Positions 27,983-36,341 of a stretch of DNA of 64,000 bases are shown in pieces. The DNA is from an uncultured Arenicella sp. (GTDB lineage: Bacteria > Pseudomonadota > Gammaproteobacteria > Arenicellales > Arenicellaceae): assembly GCA_937974565.1 (NCBI GenBank), contig CALJWL010000001.1, forward strand, positions 1 to 64,000, in the 5' to 3' direction. Position 1 is the stretch's first letter. Every line of letters starts with the position of its first letter. The position numbers and the translations under genes are program-made. Below the pieces are notes generated by a model. It was not told the DNA's origin. It did no database searches and saw nothing but the letters and a program-made list of their open reading frames with translations.

Positions 27983-28468
27983 TGAGCCTGTATCGGCATG
28001 CCATGGAGGCCTCACTGATATACTCACAGTTAAAACTAGTCGAGTAAACTTATGCATGGTGGCGGTTTGCGTTTGAGTAAGCAACAGTAATTGAATTTGC
28101 CTTTAATATCGGACCTGCAATAAAAATTGGTATTTAGGGTAATTAACAACCTGCGCCAGCGACTCAAGTCATTGGGCGCGCGTAAACCATGTTTGTGACT
28201 GACTCAGGTCGCGTACAGTCTGGGTCTGCTAGATGAGTGCTTAAAATGTTTAGGAGCGAATTGCGATAGTCTCTTCTTTACTCTAAAGCATAGGCTGGCC
28301 ATTCTAGTCAAACGTTTACGGCGCGGTAAAACTAGCGATATTTAAACCTTGTAATTCGGTAATCGATTTTAGCGTTGTTAATGAATAACCCTTGCTCGCT
28401 TGATTATTCAATCGGCTTAAATACTTATTCTGCGACACTTTAGTCACGTATATTGAGTAAATTACATT
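27983..28468. other. Intergenic region with a possible truncated HTH remnant
   Basis: About 490 bases between the receptor terminator and the thioesterase gene. On the minus strand 28316-28447 a 43-codon frame reads SQNKYLSRLNNQASKGYSLT then TLKSITELQGLNI. That resembles the last helix and C-terminal part of a Cro/CI-type (Xre) helix-turn-helix domain. It lacks the first helix and a good start, so it is at best a relic. The plus-strand promoter of the thioesterase group should lie near 28400-28460. Confidence 0.3.
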
Positions 28469-28894
28469 ATGAGAATCGATATTACTCGTGAGGCATATAG
28501 ACTATTTTATGCTCAGACAACCCGTTGGCACGATAATGATATTTATGGTCACGTTAACAACGTGGTGTACTACAGTTACTTTGACACAGCTATTAATCGT
28601 TACTTGATTGAAGAGTGCGGTTTGGATATATCAGCTTGTAACACAGTGGGCTTTGTCGTGGCATCTGAATGTGAATACTTGTCCCCCATTGCGTACCCAA
28701 ATAACATCGAGATCGCATTTCGCGTTAATAAACTCGGAAACAAATCAGTGGAGTATGGGCTTGCGATATTTCTTGAAGGGGGTAATCGAGCCGCCGCCGT
28801 TGGGTCCGTTACTCACGTGTTTGTAAAGAAAGAAGAGGGCCGTTCAGTGATCATACCGCAAAAGATTCGGTCTGGTTTAGAACTGGCTTTATGA
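28469..28894 (+). CDS. Acyl-CoA thioesterase (4HBT hot-dog family)
   Basis: A hot-dog-fold thioesterase that hydrolyses acyl-CoA. The 141 residues contain the 4HBT signature TRWHDNDIYGHVNNVVYYSY at 17-36, with the catalytic Asp in the WHDNDIYGHVNN segment. This type occurs in the YbgC / 4-hydroxybenzoyl-CoA branch. It starts ATG 28469 and is followed by a MaoC hydratase and an SDR dehydrogenase on the same strand, with short gaps of 30-50 bases. That points to a shared acyl-CoA pathway. Confidence 0.88.
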   Translation: MRIDITREAYRLFYAQTTRWHDNDIYGHVNNVVYYSYFDTAINRYLIEECGLDISACNTVGFVVASECEYLSPIAYPNNIEIAFRVNKLGNKSVEYGLAIFLEGGNRAAAVGSVTHVFVKKEEGRSVIIPQKIRSGLELAL

Positions 28895-28942
28895 CGACAA
28901 TTTAGAAATTCGGTTTTCGGCGGACAATTGGAGAAACGGTTA

Positions 28943-29401
28943 ATGAAGATATTAAAGAGAGACGATTTTGAGTACGCTTTAGGTCAACACATTGGCGTAT
29001 CCGATTGGTTTGAAGTCACCCAACAGGATATTAACGCTTTCGCCGACCTTACTCGAGATCATCAGTTTATTCATATCGATCGAAAAAAAGCGGCCGATAC
29101 TCCTTTTGGAAATACCATTGCCCATGGATTTTTTACAGTATCGCTGCTGTCTCACTTTGCTGAAAATGGTTGTGGAATTTCAGTAGAGGGGGCCCGCATG
29201 GGGCTTAACTACGGTTTCGATAAACTCCGATTTTTGCAACCCGTTCGAGTCGGGTCACGGATTCGCGGTAGCTCTCAACTCGCATCAGTGGTTGAAAAAA
29301 AGTCGGGACAGTTTCTATTTAAGAGTAATATGACGGTGGAAATTGAAGGAGTAGACACTCCCGCAATGATTGCTGAATGGTTAACGATGGTAGTCTTATA
29401 G
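28943..29401 (+). CDS. MaoC family dehydratase
   Basis: An (R)-specific enoyl-CoA hydratase-like protein. From ATG 28943 (GGAG at 28930-28933) it has 152 residues; a TTG farther upstream is in frame but less well placed. The signature is visible: FADLTRDHQFIHID near residue 40 with the catalytic Asp/His, then NTIAHGFFTVSLLSHF. Residue pattern IVPG-like is replaced by IAHG, as in many R-hydratases. It lies between a thioesterase and an SDR of the peroxisomal hydroxyacyl-CoA dehydrogenase type, so the two together could catalyse hydration and oxidation of 2-enoyl-CoA. The substrate is unknown. Confidence 0.88.
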   Translation: MKILKRDDFEYALGQHIGVSDWFEVTQQDINAFADLTRDHQFIHIDRKKAADTPFGNTIAHGFFTVSLLSHFAENGCGISVEGARMGLNYGFDKLRFLQPVRVGSRIRGSSQLASVVEKKSGQFLFKSNMTVEIEGVDTPAMIAEWLTMVVL

Positions 29402-29454
29402 CGGTTCTGTCATAAAGACATAATTTTTGAGTGGTTTCTGAGGTAGATAAGAAG

Positions 29455-30375
29455 ATGACGATTAGTTTTAAAGGTCAAGTAGCAATTGTCACTGGTGCGG
29501 GCAATGGTTTAGGCAAAAGTCATGCGTTAGAGTTAGCTAGGCGTGGCGCGAAAGTAGTGGTGAATGACTTGGGCGGGGCACGAGATGGAACCGGAGGATC
29601 TAGCCAAGCATCGTTGGACGTCGTAGCACAAATCAAGGCTTTGGGTGGCGAGGCCATTGCCAATGGAGCCAATGTCGCGGATTTCTTACAAGTTCAAGAA
29701 ATGGTCTCTCACGCCAAAGAAAAGTGGGGCCGAGTCGATATTTTAGTTAACAATGCCGGCATTTTGCGTGATAAGAGCTTTTCTAATATGCAGATGAGCG
29801 ACTTTCAGGCGGTCATGGATGTCCACCTGATGGGCACCGCAAATTGCAGTAAAGCAGTTTGGGGGCTAATGCGTGAACAAGCTTATGGGCGTATAGTTAT
29901 GACCACATCCTCTAGCGGCATGTACGGTAACTTTGGTCAAGCCAACTACGGGGCGGCTAAGGCAGCCGTAGTCGGCTTGATGAATACGTTGGTGATAGAA
30001 GGGCAGAAGTATGGCATTAAAGTTAATACGTTATCCCCTACGGCTGGTACGCGCATGCTTGAAGACATTATTGAAGACAAACAAGTGATGGAAATGATGT
30101 CAGTTGAGTCGGTCACAGCAGGGCTAATCACGCTGTGCGATATGGATTCTCCTAATCGATTGATCTTATGCGCGGGCGCAGGAGGGTATGCCAGCACACA
30201 AATTTTCGAAACGGATGGAATTTATCTAAGCCCAGATCAACAAACGCCAGAAAATGTGCGTATCAACATGGGTAGAATAATGGACAGAGAAGGGGAGAAG
30301 ATGATTACCGCGGGATTTGAACAAACCAATAAATTTGTTAGCAAGGCGGTTGAGTATTTTAAGAAGCAATCGTAA
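29455..30375 (+). CDS. SDR dehydrogenase, (3R)-hydroxyacyl-CoA dehydrogenase-like
   Basis: A 306-residue short-chain dehydrogenase. Key motifs: FKGQVAIVTGAGNGLGKSHA (the TGxxxGxG dinucleotide site), VNDLGGARDGTGGSS, NNAGILRDKSF, TTSSSGMYGNFGQANYGAAK (catalytic Ser and YxxxK). The VNDLGG...GSS and NAGILRDKSF stretch is shared with the dehydrogenase part of human HSD17B4 / MFE-2. ATG 29455 is chosen over the GTG at 29431. The three-gene row (thioesterase, MaoC, SDR) fits acyl-CoA degradation or remodelling. Confidence 0.88.
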   Translation: MTISFKGQVAIVTGAGNGLGKSHALELARRGAKVVVNDLGGARDGTGGSSQASLDVVAQIKALGGEAIANGANVADFLQVQEMVSHAKEKWGRVDILVNNAGILRDKSFSNMQMSDFQAVMDVHLMGTANCSKAVWGLMREQAYGRIVMTTSSSGMYGNFGQANYGAAKAAVVGLMNTLVIEGQKYGIKVNTLSPTAGTRMLEDIIEDKQVMEMMSVESVTAGLITLCDMDSPNRLILCAGAGGYASTQIFETDGIYLSPDQQTPENVRINMGRIMDREGEKMITAGFEQTNKFVSKAVEYFKKQS

Positions 30376-30445
30376 TGGCTTCAATTTTTTGGTCGTCTCT
30401 TCTGTTCATATGTTCATTCTTAATGATTCTTAAAAGACACACACC

Positions 30446-30472
30446 AAAAAGGCTCGCATAGCGAGCCTTTTT
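30446..30472 (+). terminator. Rho-independent terminator after the SDR gene
   Basis: AAAAAGGCTCGC (30446-30457), loop ATA, GCGAGCCTTTTT (30461-30472). A perfect 12-bp stem with a T-run on both strands. Confidence 0.85.
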
Positions 30473-30509
30473 GATTGAGTCACTTTATCAACCATGAAAA
30501 CGTAAATAA

Positions 30510-30541
30510 CCGCGGCCAACTGCGTTAACAGTTGACCGCGG
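30510..30541 (-). terminator. Hairpin downstream of the TonB-C-like gene
   Basis: CCGCGGCCAACTG (30510-30522) pairs with CAGTTGACCGCGG (30529-30541) around a 6-base loop, with a single non-Watson-Crick pair. On the minus strand TTATTT follows. It sits 15 bases after the stop of the gene at 30557. Confidence 0.7.
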
Positions 30542-30556
30542 CTTCACTGCTTAATC

Positions 30557-31069
30557 CTATTCGAATGTAATTTCAAATGGGAAGCTCATCTTACAGGCAG
30601 TACCATTGCAGTTAGCTGCGTCAAATCGAGTGCTAAGAAGTATTTCCTCAGCGGCTGCCGCAAGCTTCACGTCAGGGCTGTTTAAGACACTGACGGATTC
30701 CACGAAACCATTGGCGTTGACCGTTGCTGTTAGATGAAGTGAACCGGTGGCGTTTATCGTCTTGTTTGCTTTGACGATGGGACGGTAGATGGATTTTAGG
30801 CCCGACTTTGGAAAAGGAGGGGTATCATTTAAGCCAATTTCTTTGTATTGCGCTTTGAATAAATTCTGCTCTGCTTCATTAAGTGCAGCGAAACGCTTGT
30901 TGAATGAAATAGAAGAGGTTGCCACAATTGGTCGGATCAAGGTTCCTGTTGGAGCGTCTCCTTTAAGCGTATAGGTTTTATTAATATTGGCTGCCGCGTT
31001 TGCGCTAAGCAACATTAAAGAAATTAAGCCTAAAGAGGTGATTAATGACATTAGTTTTTGCGTTTTCAT
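30557..31069 (-). CDS. Periplasmic protein with TonB C-terminal-like domain
   Basis: A 170-residue protein with a signal peptide (MKTQKLMSLITSLGLISLML... ending NAAA). The C-terminal half, from about residue 110 (GSLHLTATVNANGFVESVSV, then AAAAEEILLSTRFDAANCNG), follows the pattern of the TonB_C domain seen in TonB-family energy transducers. It lacks the membrane anchor and proline-rich spacer of a true TonB. Two cysteines (NCNGTAC) near the end could form a disulfide. No operon partners. Function unknown; it may bind outer membrane proteins or peptidoglycan-like surfaces. Confidence 0.65.
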   Translation of the reverse strand: MKTQKLMSLITSLGLISLMLLSANAAANINKTYTLKGDAPTGTLIRPIVATSSISFNKRFAALNEAEQNLFKAQYKEIGLNDTPPFPKSGLKSIYRPIVKANKTINATGSLHLTATVNANGFVESVSVLNSPDVKLAAAAEEILLSTRFDAANCNGTACKMSFPFEITFE

Positions 31070-31243
31070 GATGACTCCGAAAAAGTTAATAGGTTGGTTG
31101 AATTTGCCATATTATTTTTGTGTCTCTGAACGTTTAGATGTCATGAGTTTCAATTTGGATTCAAAAAAAGTTTATTTTTTTTTGCAACGTTTTAGATGCT
31201 GTTTTGCATCTCGCGAGCCTTCCTTGCCGGCAATGGTGGTGTA

Positions 31244-32626
31244 TTAGTTCCAAATAAGTGCGATATTTAACTCTTTGAGAACTCGTTTTAGCAGCGCAAA
31301 GGCCAGTATAAATGCGAATAAATTTCCGATGGATACCCCTATCAAAAGTCCTTTAACATCAAATAATTGAGAGCCAAAAAAAGCCAGCGGTAGGTAGATT
31401 AAAAACAATCTGACTAGATTGATATACATGGCAATTACGGGTTTTCCCAGAACGTTCATGGTCACGTTAGTTAATATCACCACACCAGAAAAACCATAGC
31501 TCACGGGGATCAGCCATAAAAAGCTTTTTGTGATGTTTTGCACTTCTGGTTCATTTGAAAACAGCGCTGAAATAGGTTCAGAAAAAGTAATTAGAATCAA
31601 ATAAATTAAAAGTTGAAACCCGAATACGAACTTAAAGGCAAGTGTTATAGCCAATGCCACTCGGTCTTTACGACCGGCCCCAAGATTTTGTCCTATAAAC
31701 ATTGGCAGAGTCGCGGAAAGCGCATAAACAACTATCAGGCTGACGGCTTCTATACGACCACCAACACCGAAACCTGCGACCGCCGAAGTTCCAAATAGAG
31801 CCACTAACGATGTTATTACTGCGCCAGTAATTGGTACGATGGCATTGGCTAACATGGCTGGAAATGCGATGCCAGAAAGTTGTTTCAAGTTGTCTTTGAA
31901 ATGCGACCAATTCGGCAACTGAAGTAGCAGCAACCGTTCTTTTACCCCTAAATAATAAAGAGAGATTAATGCCGCTGAGAACACGGCGATCACCGTTGCC
32001 AATGCAGCACCTTGAATACCCATGGCGGGCACTGGCCCCCAGCCGAATATTAATAACGGGTCTAGAAATAGATTAATTGCTGTAAGGATGATTGAGATAT
32101 TGGCTGATGTCTTAGTATCACCGATGGCTCGAAAAGTGCTGCTGCATACTTGTGCTAGCATTAAGAAAACACAGCCAATAAGCCAGGTGTTCATATACGC
32201 CATAATAGCTGGCATGATCTCGGCTTCAGCACCGATCAAAGTGAAAATAGGTTCTAACTGCCAAGCGAGTATAATACTCAGCAAGATAGAAGTGCTAATC
32301 GTGAGATAGAAACCATCCGTGATTAACCTGGCGGCTAATTCAAGTTTATGGGCACCAATGAGTTTTGAAGTAAGAGATGAGATCGCCATGCCCAACCCTA
32401 AGGAAACGCTGGTCATCGTGAACGCAATTGGTACGATGAACCCCATGGCCGCAAGTTCTTGTGTGCCTAGAAATGACACAAAGTAACTATCCACTAAACC
32501 TAGCCCCATTATGGCTAGCAAGGCATAGAGCATCGGCACCGTAAGGCTGAATAGCGTCGGAGCTATAGGGTCGTTTAATATAGCTTCACGGCGGCTGGCC
32601 GCCGTGGGAGACGTTGAACTAGTCAA
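31244..32626 (-). CDS. MATE family efflux transporter
   Basis: A 460-residue multidrug/toxin extrusion-type antiporter with about 12 helices. The start is TTG 32626; no ATG or GTG lies in frame upstream of the first helix and no ribosome site is clear. The first helix (FSLTVPMLYALLAIMGLGLV) follows DPIAPTL, then VDSYFVSFLGTQELAAMGFI, the usual MATE TM1-TM2 stretch, and a second matching bundle begins near residue 235. Na+ or H+ coupling is not decided by sequence. A small hairpin lies over the first codons (32587-32606). Confidence 0.88.
   Translation of the reverse strand: MTSSTSPTAASRREAILNDPIAPTLFSLTVPMLYALLAIMGLGLVDSYFVSFLGTQELAAMGFIVPIAFTMTSVSLGLGMAISSLTSKLIGAHKLELAARLITDGFYLTISTSILLSIILAWQLEPIFTLIGAEAEIMPAIMAYMNTWLIGCVFLMLAQVCSSTFRAIGDTKTSANISIILTAINLFLDPLLIFGWGPVPAMGIQGAALATVIAVFSAALISLYYLGVKERLLLLQLPNWSHFKDNLKQLSGIAFPAMLANAIVPITGAVITSLVALFGTSAVAGFGVGGRIEAVSLIVVYALSATLPMFIGQNLGAGRKDRVALAITLAFKFVFGFQLLIYLILITFSEPISALFSNEPEVQNITKSFLWLIPVSYGFSGVVILTNVTMNVLGKPVIAMYINLVRLFLIYLPLAFFGSQLFDVKGLLIGVSIGNLFAFILAFALLKRVLKELNIALIWN
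32587..32606. other. GC-rich hairpin over the first codons of the MATE gene
   Basis: CACGGCGG (32587-32594), loop CTGG, CCGCCGTG (32599-32606) is a perfect 8-bp stem lying within codons 8-14 of the MATE frame. It would mask early codons in mRNA and could lower translation; or it may mean the true start is downstream. Confidence 0.5.
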
Positions 32627-32703
32627 GTGATTTAATTTGGGCTCTGAGCGCGAATTTTTGTGGTCAAACTGTACGACGTAAGCATCTGTTAACCAGCCCT
32701 TTG

Positions 32704-33129
32704 CTAGGGCTTAACACTTTCTAATACGGCACGAGCATTTTGCAGTGGAATGCCTGCCTTTTGTGCAGCTTCGATGGCCTCGTCTACGGTGACTTTTGAG
32801 TCTGGTATTGCTCCTAAAGCCCAGATAAATGATGATCTCATGCCACTTCGGCAATGAGCCAATATTTTACCGTCAGAAGCTGCAACAATTGATTTGAACT
32901 CCTCAATTAAGTTGGGTGGCAAAGGCTGCCCGTTAGCCATTGGTAAATAGTGATAATTAATGCCGTGTTTTTTGGCTAATTCTTCGGCTTGAGCCGCTGA
33001 CAGTTGTTCAACTTCTTCGCCATCAGGGCGATTATTAATGATTGTGGTTACTCCGGCTTCCTTGAATTTAAGAAAATCTGAGGCGTTAATTTGACCAGCC
33101 ACAAATAAATTGTCGTGTAAATTTTTCAT
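32704..33129 (-). CDS. Small phosphatase-like protein (DUF442 / TIGR01244 family)
   Basis: 141 residues with the dual-specificity-phosphatase-like P-loop AHCRSGMRSSFIW (C-x5-R) near residue 95, and INNRPDGEEV at the N-terminal half. This is the Blh / TIGR01244 type, sometimes called beta-lactamase hydrolase-like or sulfur transferase; activity unproven. ATG 33129 is chosen; a GTG two codons upstream (33135) is equally possible. It lies 52 bases after the TgpA-type gene on the same strand. Confidence 0.82.
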   Translation of the reverse strand: MKNLHDNLFVAGQINASDFLKFKEAGVTTIINNRPDGEEVEQLSAAQAEELAKKHGINYHYLPMANGQPLPPNLIEEFKSIVAASDGKILAHCRSGMRSSFIWALGAIPDSKVTVDEAIEAAQKAGIPLQNARAVLESVKP

Positions 33130-33187
33130 GATCACTTCAGTTTTTAGAGGGCTCCCTCTGGTTATTGTTCTGTGTGTGCTAATAATT

Positions 33188-35275
33188 TCATGACGTAACC
33201 TCAGTGCGTTTGAGCTTTAACTGTTTAATCTCGTTTTTAAGTAAGGAGAGTTGCTTGTCAGTCTCTGAGTCGGGTAATCGATAACTTAAATTTAAATAAA
33301 TTTGTGTAATGCTGTCGATTTGTGATTTGGCATAAGGGTGGCGTTTAATTACTTTGTCTGCGAACTCAGAAGGTGTGTCAGAAGTGGCTCTATTGACACC
33401 AAATCGAGTTGCTTTTGCAACAAAACGTAAATAGCTTTGCTGCAACTCAGTCAACTTTTTTGGTTTTGGAATAAGCCGCCAAAAATAGAAAATCAAAATA
33501 CCGAATACGCCTACACTTAGTATACCCACTAAATTATAAAGGCTGTTTTTGGCTTGTAAGCCAAGTTTAGCGAGCAATTCCTGTTGGGTTTGAAAATCGT
33601 ATTCCACAACCCATTTCTCCCATTGGTATTGCACGTTAGACCACGTTTCCACCATTTTTTTCCAAGCAAGTGCTGTGCCCGTGGGGTTTAGAAAATCACT
33701 GAGTGCATTGCCGTCGATGTTATTGTCGAATTGGTTGTTCTCCCAAAGCTCTCGCAGAGCGTCCATACCGTACTCAATGCGTTCTGGGCTAATGGTCGAG
33801 GTTGGATCATAACGTACCCATGTGCCGTTTATATAAGCTTCGCTCCAAGCATGAGCGTCTGAGTAGCGTACTTCCACAAAGTTACCAGTTCGATTTATTG
33901 CACCGCCTTGATATCCAACCACCACCCTTGCCGGCACACCAAGCCAACGAAGTAACGTTGTAAATGCACTGGCGTAGTGTTCACAATACCCGGTTTTGGT
34001 GTTGAATAAAAAATCGTCCAATGGGTTATCGTCCTCAAGGCCCGGTGGCGACAATGAATAGTTATATTCATTAGTCGCAAAATAGTTGTAGGTTGCACTT
34101 GCAAGTTCAAGATCGGAATTTGCGTTGCGCCTCAATGTTGATAACAGGGCTTGTAATCGAGCCGTGGGTTGACTTGCCGTGCTGGTTAAAAACGCTTGAT
34201 TTTGTTCCTGGTTCTCTAAATACGGAAAGAGAGTCGATGAGCCTTGATAAATAAATGAACCTCGTTTGGGGCGTCTTAGTCGAACAGAGTAATCGTGAGT
34301 TAGTTTACCAATGCTGTACGATTTCACGAAGTCCAAATAGGGTACGTAAACGTCTTTACTGGGTTCGTGTAAGATATCATAGTGAGTTTCCCCTTTACTT
34401 GACTTGGCAGCTTCACGCACCTTTTCTCCAAGCTTTTGGTTGGCTAAGGAAAGGTTATTATCATTGGAAATTTGCCAAGCGAAGTTCACTTCTTCATTCA
34501 TTACTTTTACGCGCCAATACAAACGAGAGGTCGGTGGTATTGGGCCTTGGAAGCGCGCTTTAAACGCCAATTCATTGCTGAACGCGTTAGATGCTAGGTC
34601 ACCGGCAACTAACGAGTTGTTTAGAGAATTAGTTGTTTGATCTAAAGAAGGTAAAAAACCAAAGCTTCCTTCTACACGGGGGAAAAAGAAGAATAAGAAT
34701 AATGCTAACGGAATCGACTTTAATATCAATCCTGAAGAAGACTTTAGGGCAGAAGAGGTGGAGATTTCCGCAGGGTTTGTGATTTTAAACAGCAGAGCCG
34801 TAATCGCGGTGGTATAAGCGATGATCAGCACAATGTTAGGCAGAGACGAGTTAAATAAAAAGCTCGATGCGGCCAGAAAGTAAAGAATCAGGCAGACGAT
34901 AAAGTAATCTCTGACTGTTTGTGACTCTAAAAACTTTAAAGACACCAATAACACCAAAAAACTAATGCCAGCGGTTTGGCCGTTCCAACCTCCGTAGGAG
35001 GTGATGATCAGCCCGATACTGGTGACCGTTAATATCATCACTAACCACTGAGGTAGAGCATTAAAGTGACGCAGAATGATAATAAATTTGATGGCAAAGA
35101 CGATGCAAGAAAATACAGCGATTGTACTTTTTGCAATGGTAAAGTGTAGGGCTAACGCTATGGCAATAACCGCAGACAATTGGAGTAACGTTTGTCTGTC
35201 GGGCGCGTGAGTTGGTGGAGATGCCGGCAAAGGGGGAAGGTTGATATTAAACTTCTCTAAAAGCGCTCTAATCAT
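33188..35275 (-). CDS. tgpA: Transglutaminase-like membrane protein (TgpA / DUF3488)
   Basis: A 695-residue inner-membrane protein. Five or more hydrophobic helices occupy residues 30-210, followed by a periplasmic transglutaminase core with the triad visible: Cys in TKTGYCEHYASAFTTLLRW, His in SDAHAWSEAYI, Asp in WVRYDPTSTI. A final helix (LVGILSVGVFGILIFYFW) precedes a DUF4129-like tail. In Pseudomonas, TgpA is essential, but its substrate is unknown. Its ATG overlaps the DUF58 gene stop by 4 bases (ATGA), and the MoxR gene comes first, so it belongs to a MoxR-DUF58-TgpA operon. Confidence 0.92.
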   Translation of the reverse strand: MIRALLEKFNINLPPLPASPPTHAPDRQTLLQLSAVIAIALALHFTIAKSTIAVFSCIVFAIKFIIILRHFNALPQWLVMILTVTSIGLIITSYGGWNGQTAGISFLVLLVSLKFLESQTVRDYFIVCLILYFLAASSFLFNSSLPNIVLIIAYTTAITALLFKITNPAEISTSSALKSSSGLILKSIPLALFLFFFFPRVEGSFGFLPSLDQTTNSLNNSLVAGDLASNAFSNELAFKARFQGPIPPTSRLYWRVKVMNEEVNFAWQISNDNNLSLANQKLGEKVREAAKSSKGETHYDILHEPSKDVYVPYLDFVKSYSIGKLTHDYSVRLRRPKRGSFIYQGSSTLFPYLENQEQNQAFLTSTASQPTARLQALLSTLRRNANSDLELASATYNYFATNEYNYSLSPPGLEDDNPLDDFLFNTKTGYCEHYASAFTTLLRWLGVPARVVVGYQGGAINRTGNFVEVRYSDAHAWSEAYINGTWVRYDPTSTISPERIEYGMDALRELWENNQFDNNIDGNALSDFLNPTGTALAWKKMVETWSNVQYQWEKWVVEYDFQTQQELLAKLGLQAKNSLYNLVGILSVGVFGILIFYFWRLIPKPKKLTELQQSYLRFVAKATRFGVNRATSDTPSEFADKVIKRHPYAKSQIDSITQIYLNLSYRLPDSETDKQLSLLKNEIKQLKLKRTEVTS

Positions 35276-36300
35276 GATTTGGTTCCGGTCGAATCAGAAG
35301 CATTAGAAGCTGCTTTTTTCCTGCGAAGTAAATTGCGCTTTAATTTTCGCTGCTTTTCGGTAAACCTAGAGGCAATGTCTTGCTTGGGTTTTTTGTCGCT
35401 ATCCACACCCCACAGTGCCAGCGTCCGCAAACAGGCATGATAGTGGCTAGGTCCGCTGTCGTAGCTGATTGTGTGATTCGGCATATCTAATTGATACCTG
35501 GCGGCCGATTTGTCAGCCTCTACCACCCAAAAACACAGTTGGCTAAGCTTATCTTCTACGCTCATGTTGGCCGGCAGACTTTGCCAACTTAAATTCATGG
35601 AGCTTGGGCTTAAGGTCTCATATTCAATGGTGACTAGTTTGTTGGTCTTTGCAACTGATGGCCAATGTATATCTCGAATACGGTCCCCCTGTTGGTATTG
35701 CTTCATGCCGCTGTAATCTTCGTTTCCTTGCTGCGCGGCGCTTTGGTTTTCATGCTTCCCGGCTTGCCCGTTATCGTTTGGAAGAGGAATAAGGTTCAGT
35801 GGCTGAGGGTAGATCAAGCATCTTTGCTTTGGCGTGTAGCGTTTGGTCCAACAGAAGAACACACCGATGGGAAACATTGATGTCAGGCTAATGGGTGCGC
35901 AATTTAGATACCCACGCTGAACGGTTGGCTGTGTTACGTGAACAAGTTGTTCGGCGTGAGGCGATAATTGCATGACCTTGTTAAAGCCACCACTGATTAC
36001 CCAAACTGCTTGCCTGCTTCTATTGCTTTTGTTAGATACAATGACAGGGAATTCGGCTTGTTGCCCTAAAAAAACGGAATTGCTTGTCTGTCCATTCAAA
36101 GAAAGCCCAATAACATTGTTATGTGTGTAGATCATCCCTACAAGAGCGATTGATATTAGTACAAACAACATCATAAATGCCGCTTGATTATCAAATTTGA
36201 TCGCGATGCCGAACAGCGCGACCATAATGAGCCCAAAGTACCAACCCATGCGGGTTGGCAATATGTAAAGCTCACGTCGGCTAATCAAAAATTCAGACAT
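35272..36300 (-). CDS. DUF58 domain-containing protein
   Basis: A 342-residue protein. Two N-terminal helices near residues 20-60 (WYFGLIMVALFGIAIKFDNQ, MMLFVLISIALVGMIY) anchor it. The C-terminal DUF58 region includes GNEDYSGMKQYQQGDRIRDIHWPSVAKTNKL near residues 190-220, the family's conserved block. DUF58 proteins form the middle part of MoxR-linked operons and are thought to be substrates or partners of the ATPase. It overlaps tgpA by 4 bases and starts 41 bases after the MoxR gene's stop. Confidence 0.9.
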   Translation of the reverse strand: MSEFLISRRELYILPTRMGWYFGLIMVALFGIAIKFDNQAAFMMLFVLISIALVGMIYTHNNVIGLSLNGQTSNSVFLGQQAEFPVIVSNKSNRSRQAVWVISGGFNKVMQLSPHAEQLVHVTQPTVQRGYLNCAPISLTSMFPIGVFFCWTKRYTPKQRCLIYPQPLNLIPLPNDNGQAGKHENQSAAQQGNEDYSGMKQYQQGDRIRDIHWPSVAKTNKLVTIEYETLSPSSMNLSWQSLPANMSVEDKLSQLCFWVVEADKSAARYQLDMPNHTISYDSGPSHYHACLRTLALWGVDSDKKPKQDIASRFTEKQRKLKRNLLRRKKAASNASDSTGTKS

Positions 36301-36341
36301 GGTATTCCACTAATGCACTGCCTGTCGGTAGCGTACGTTTG

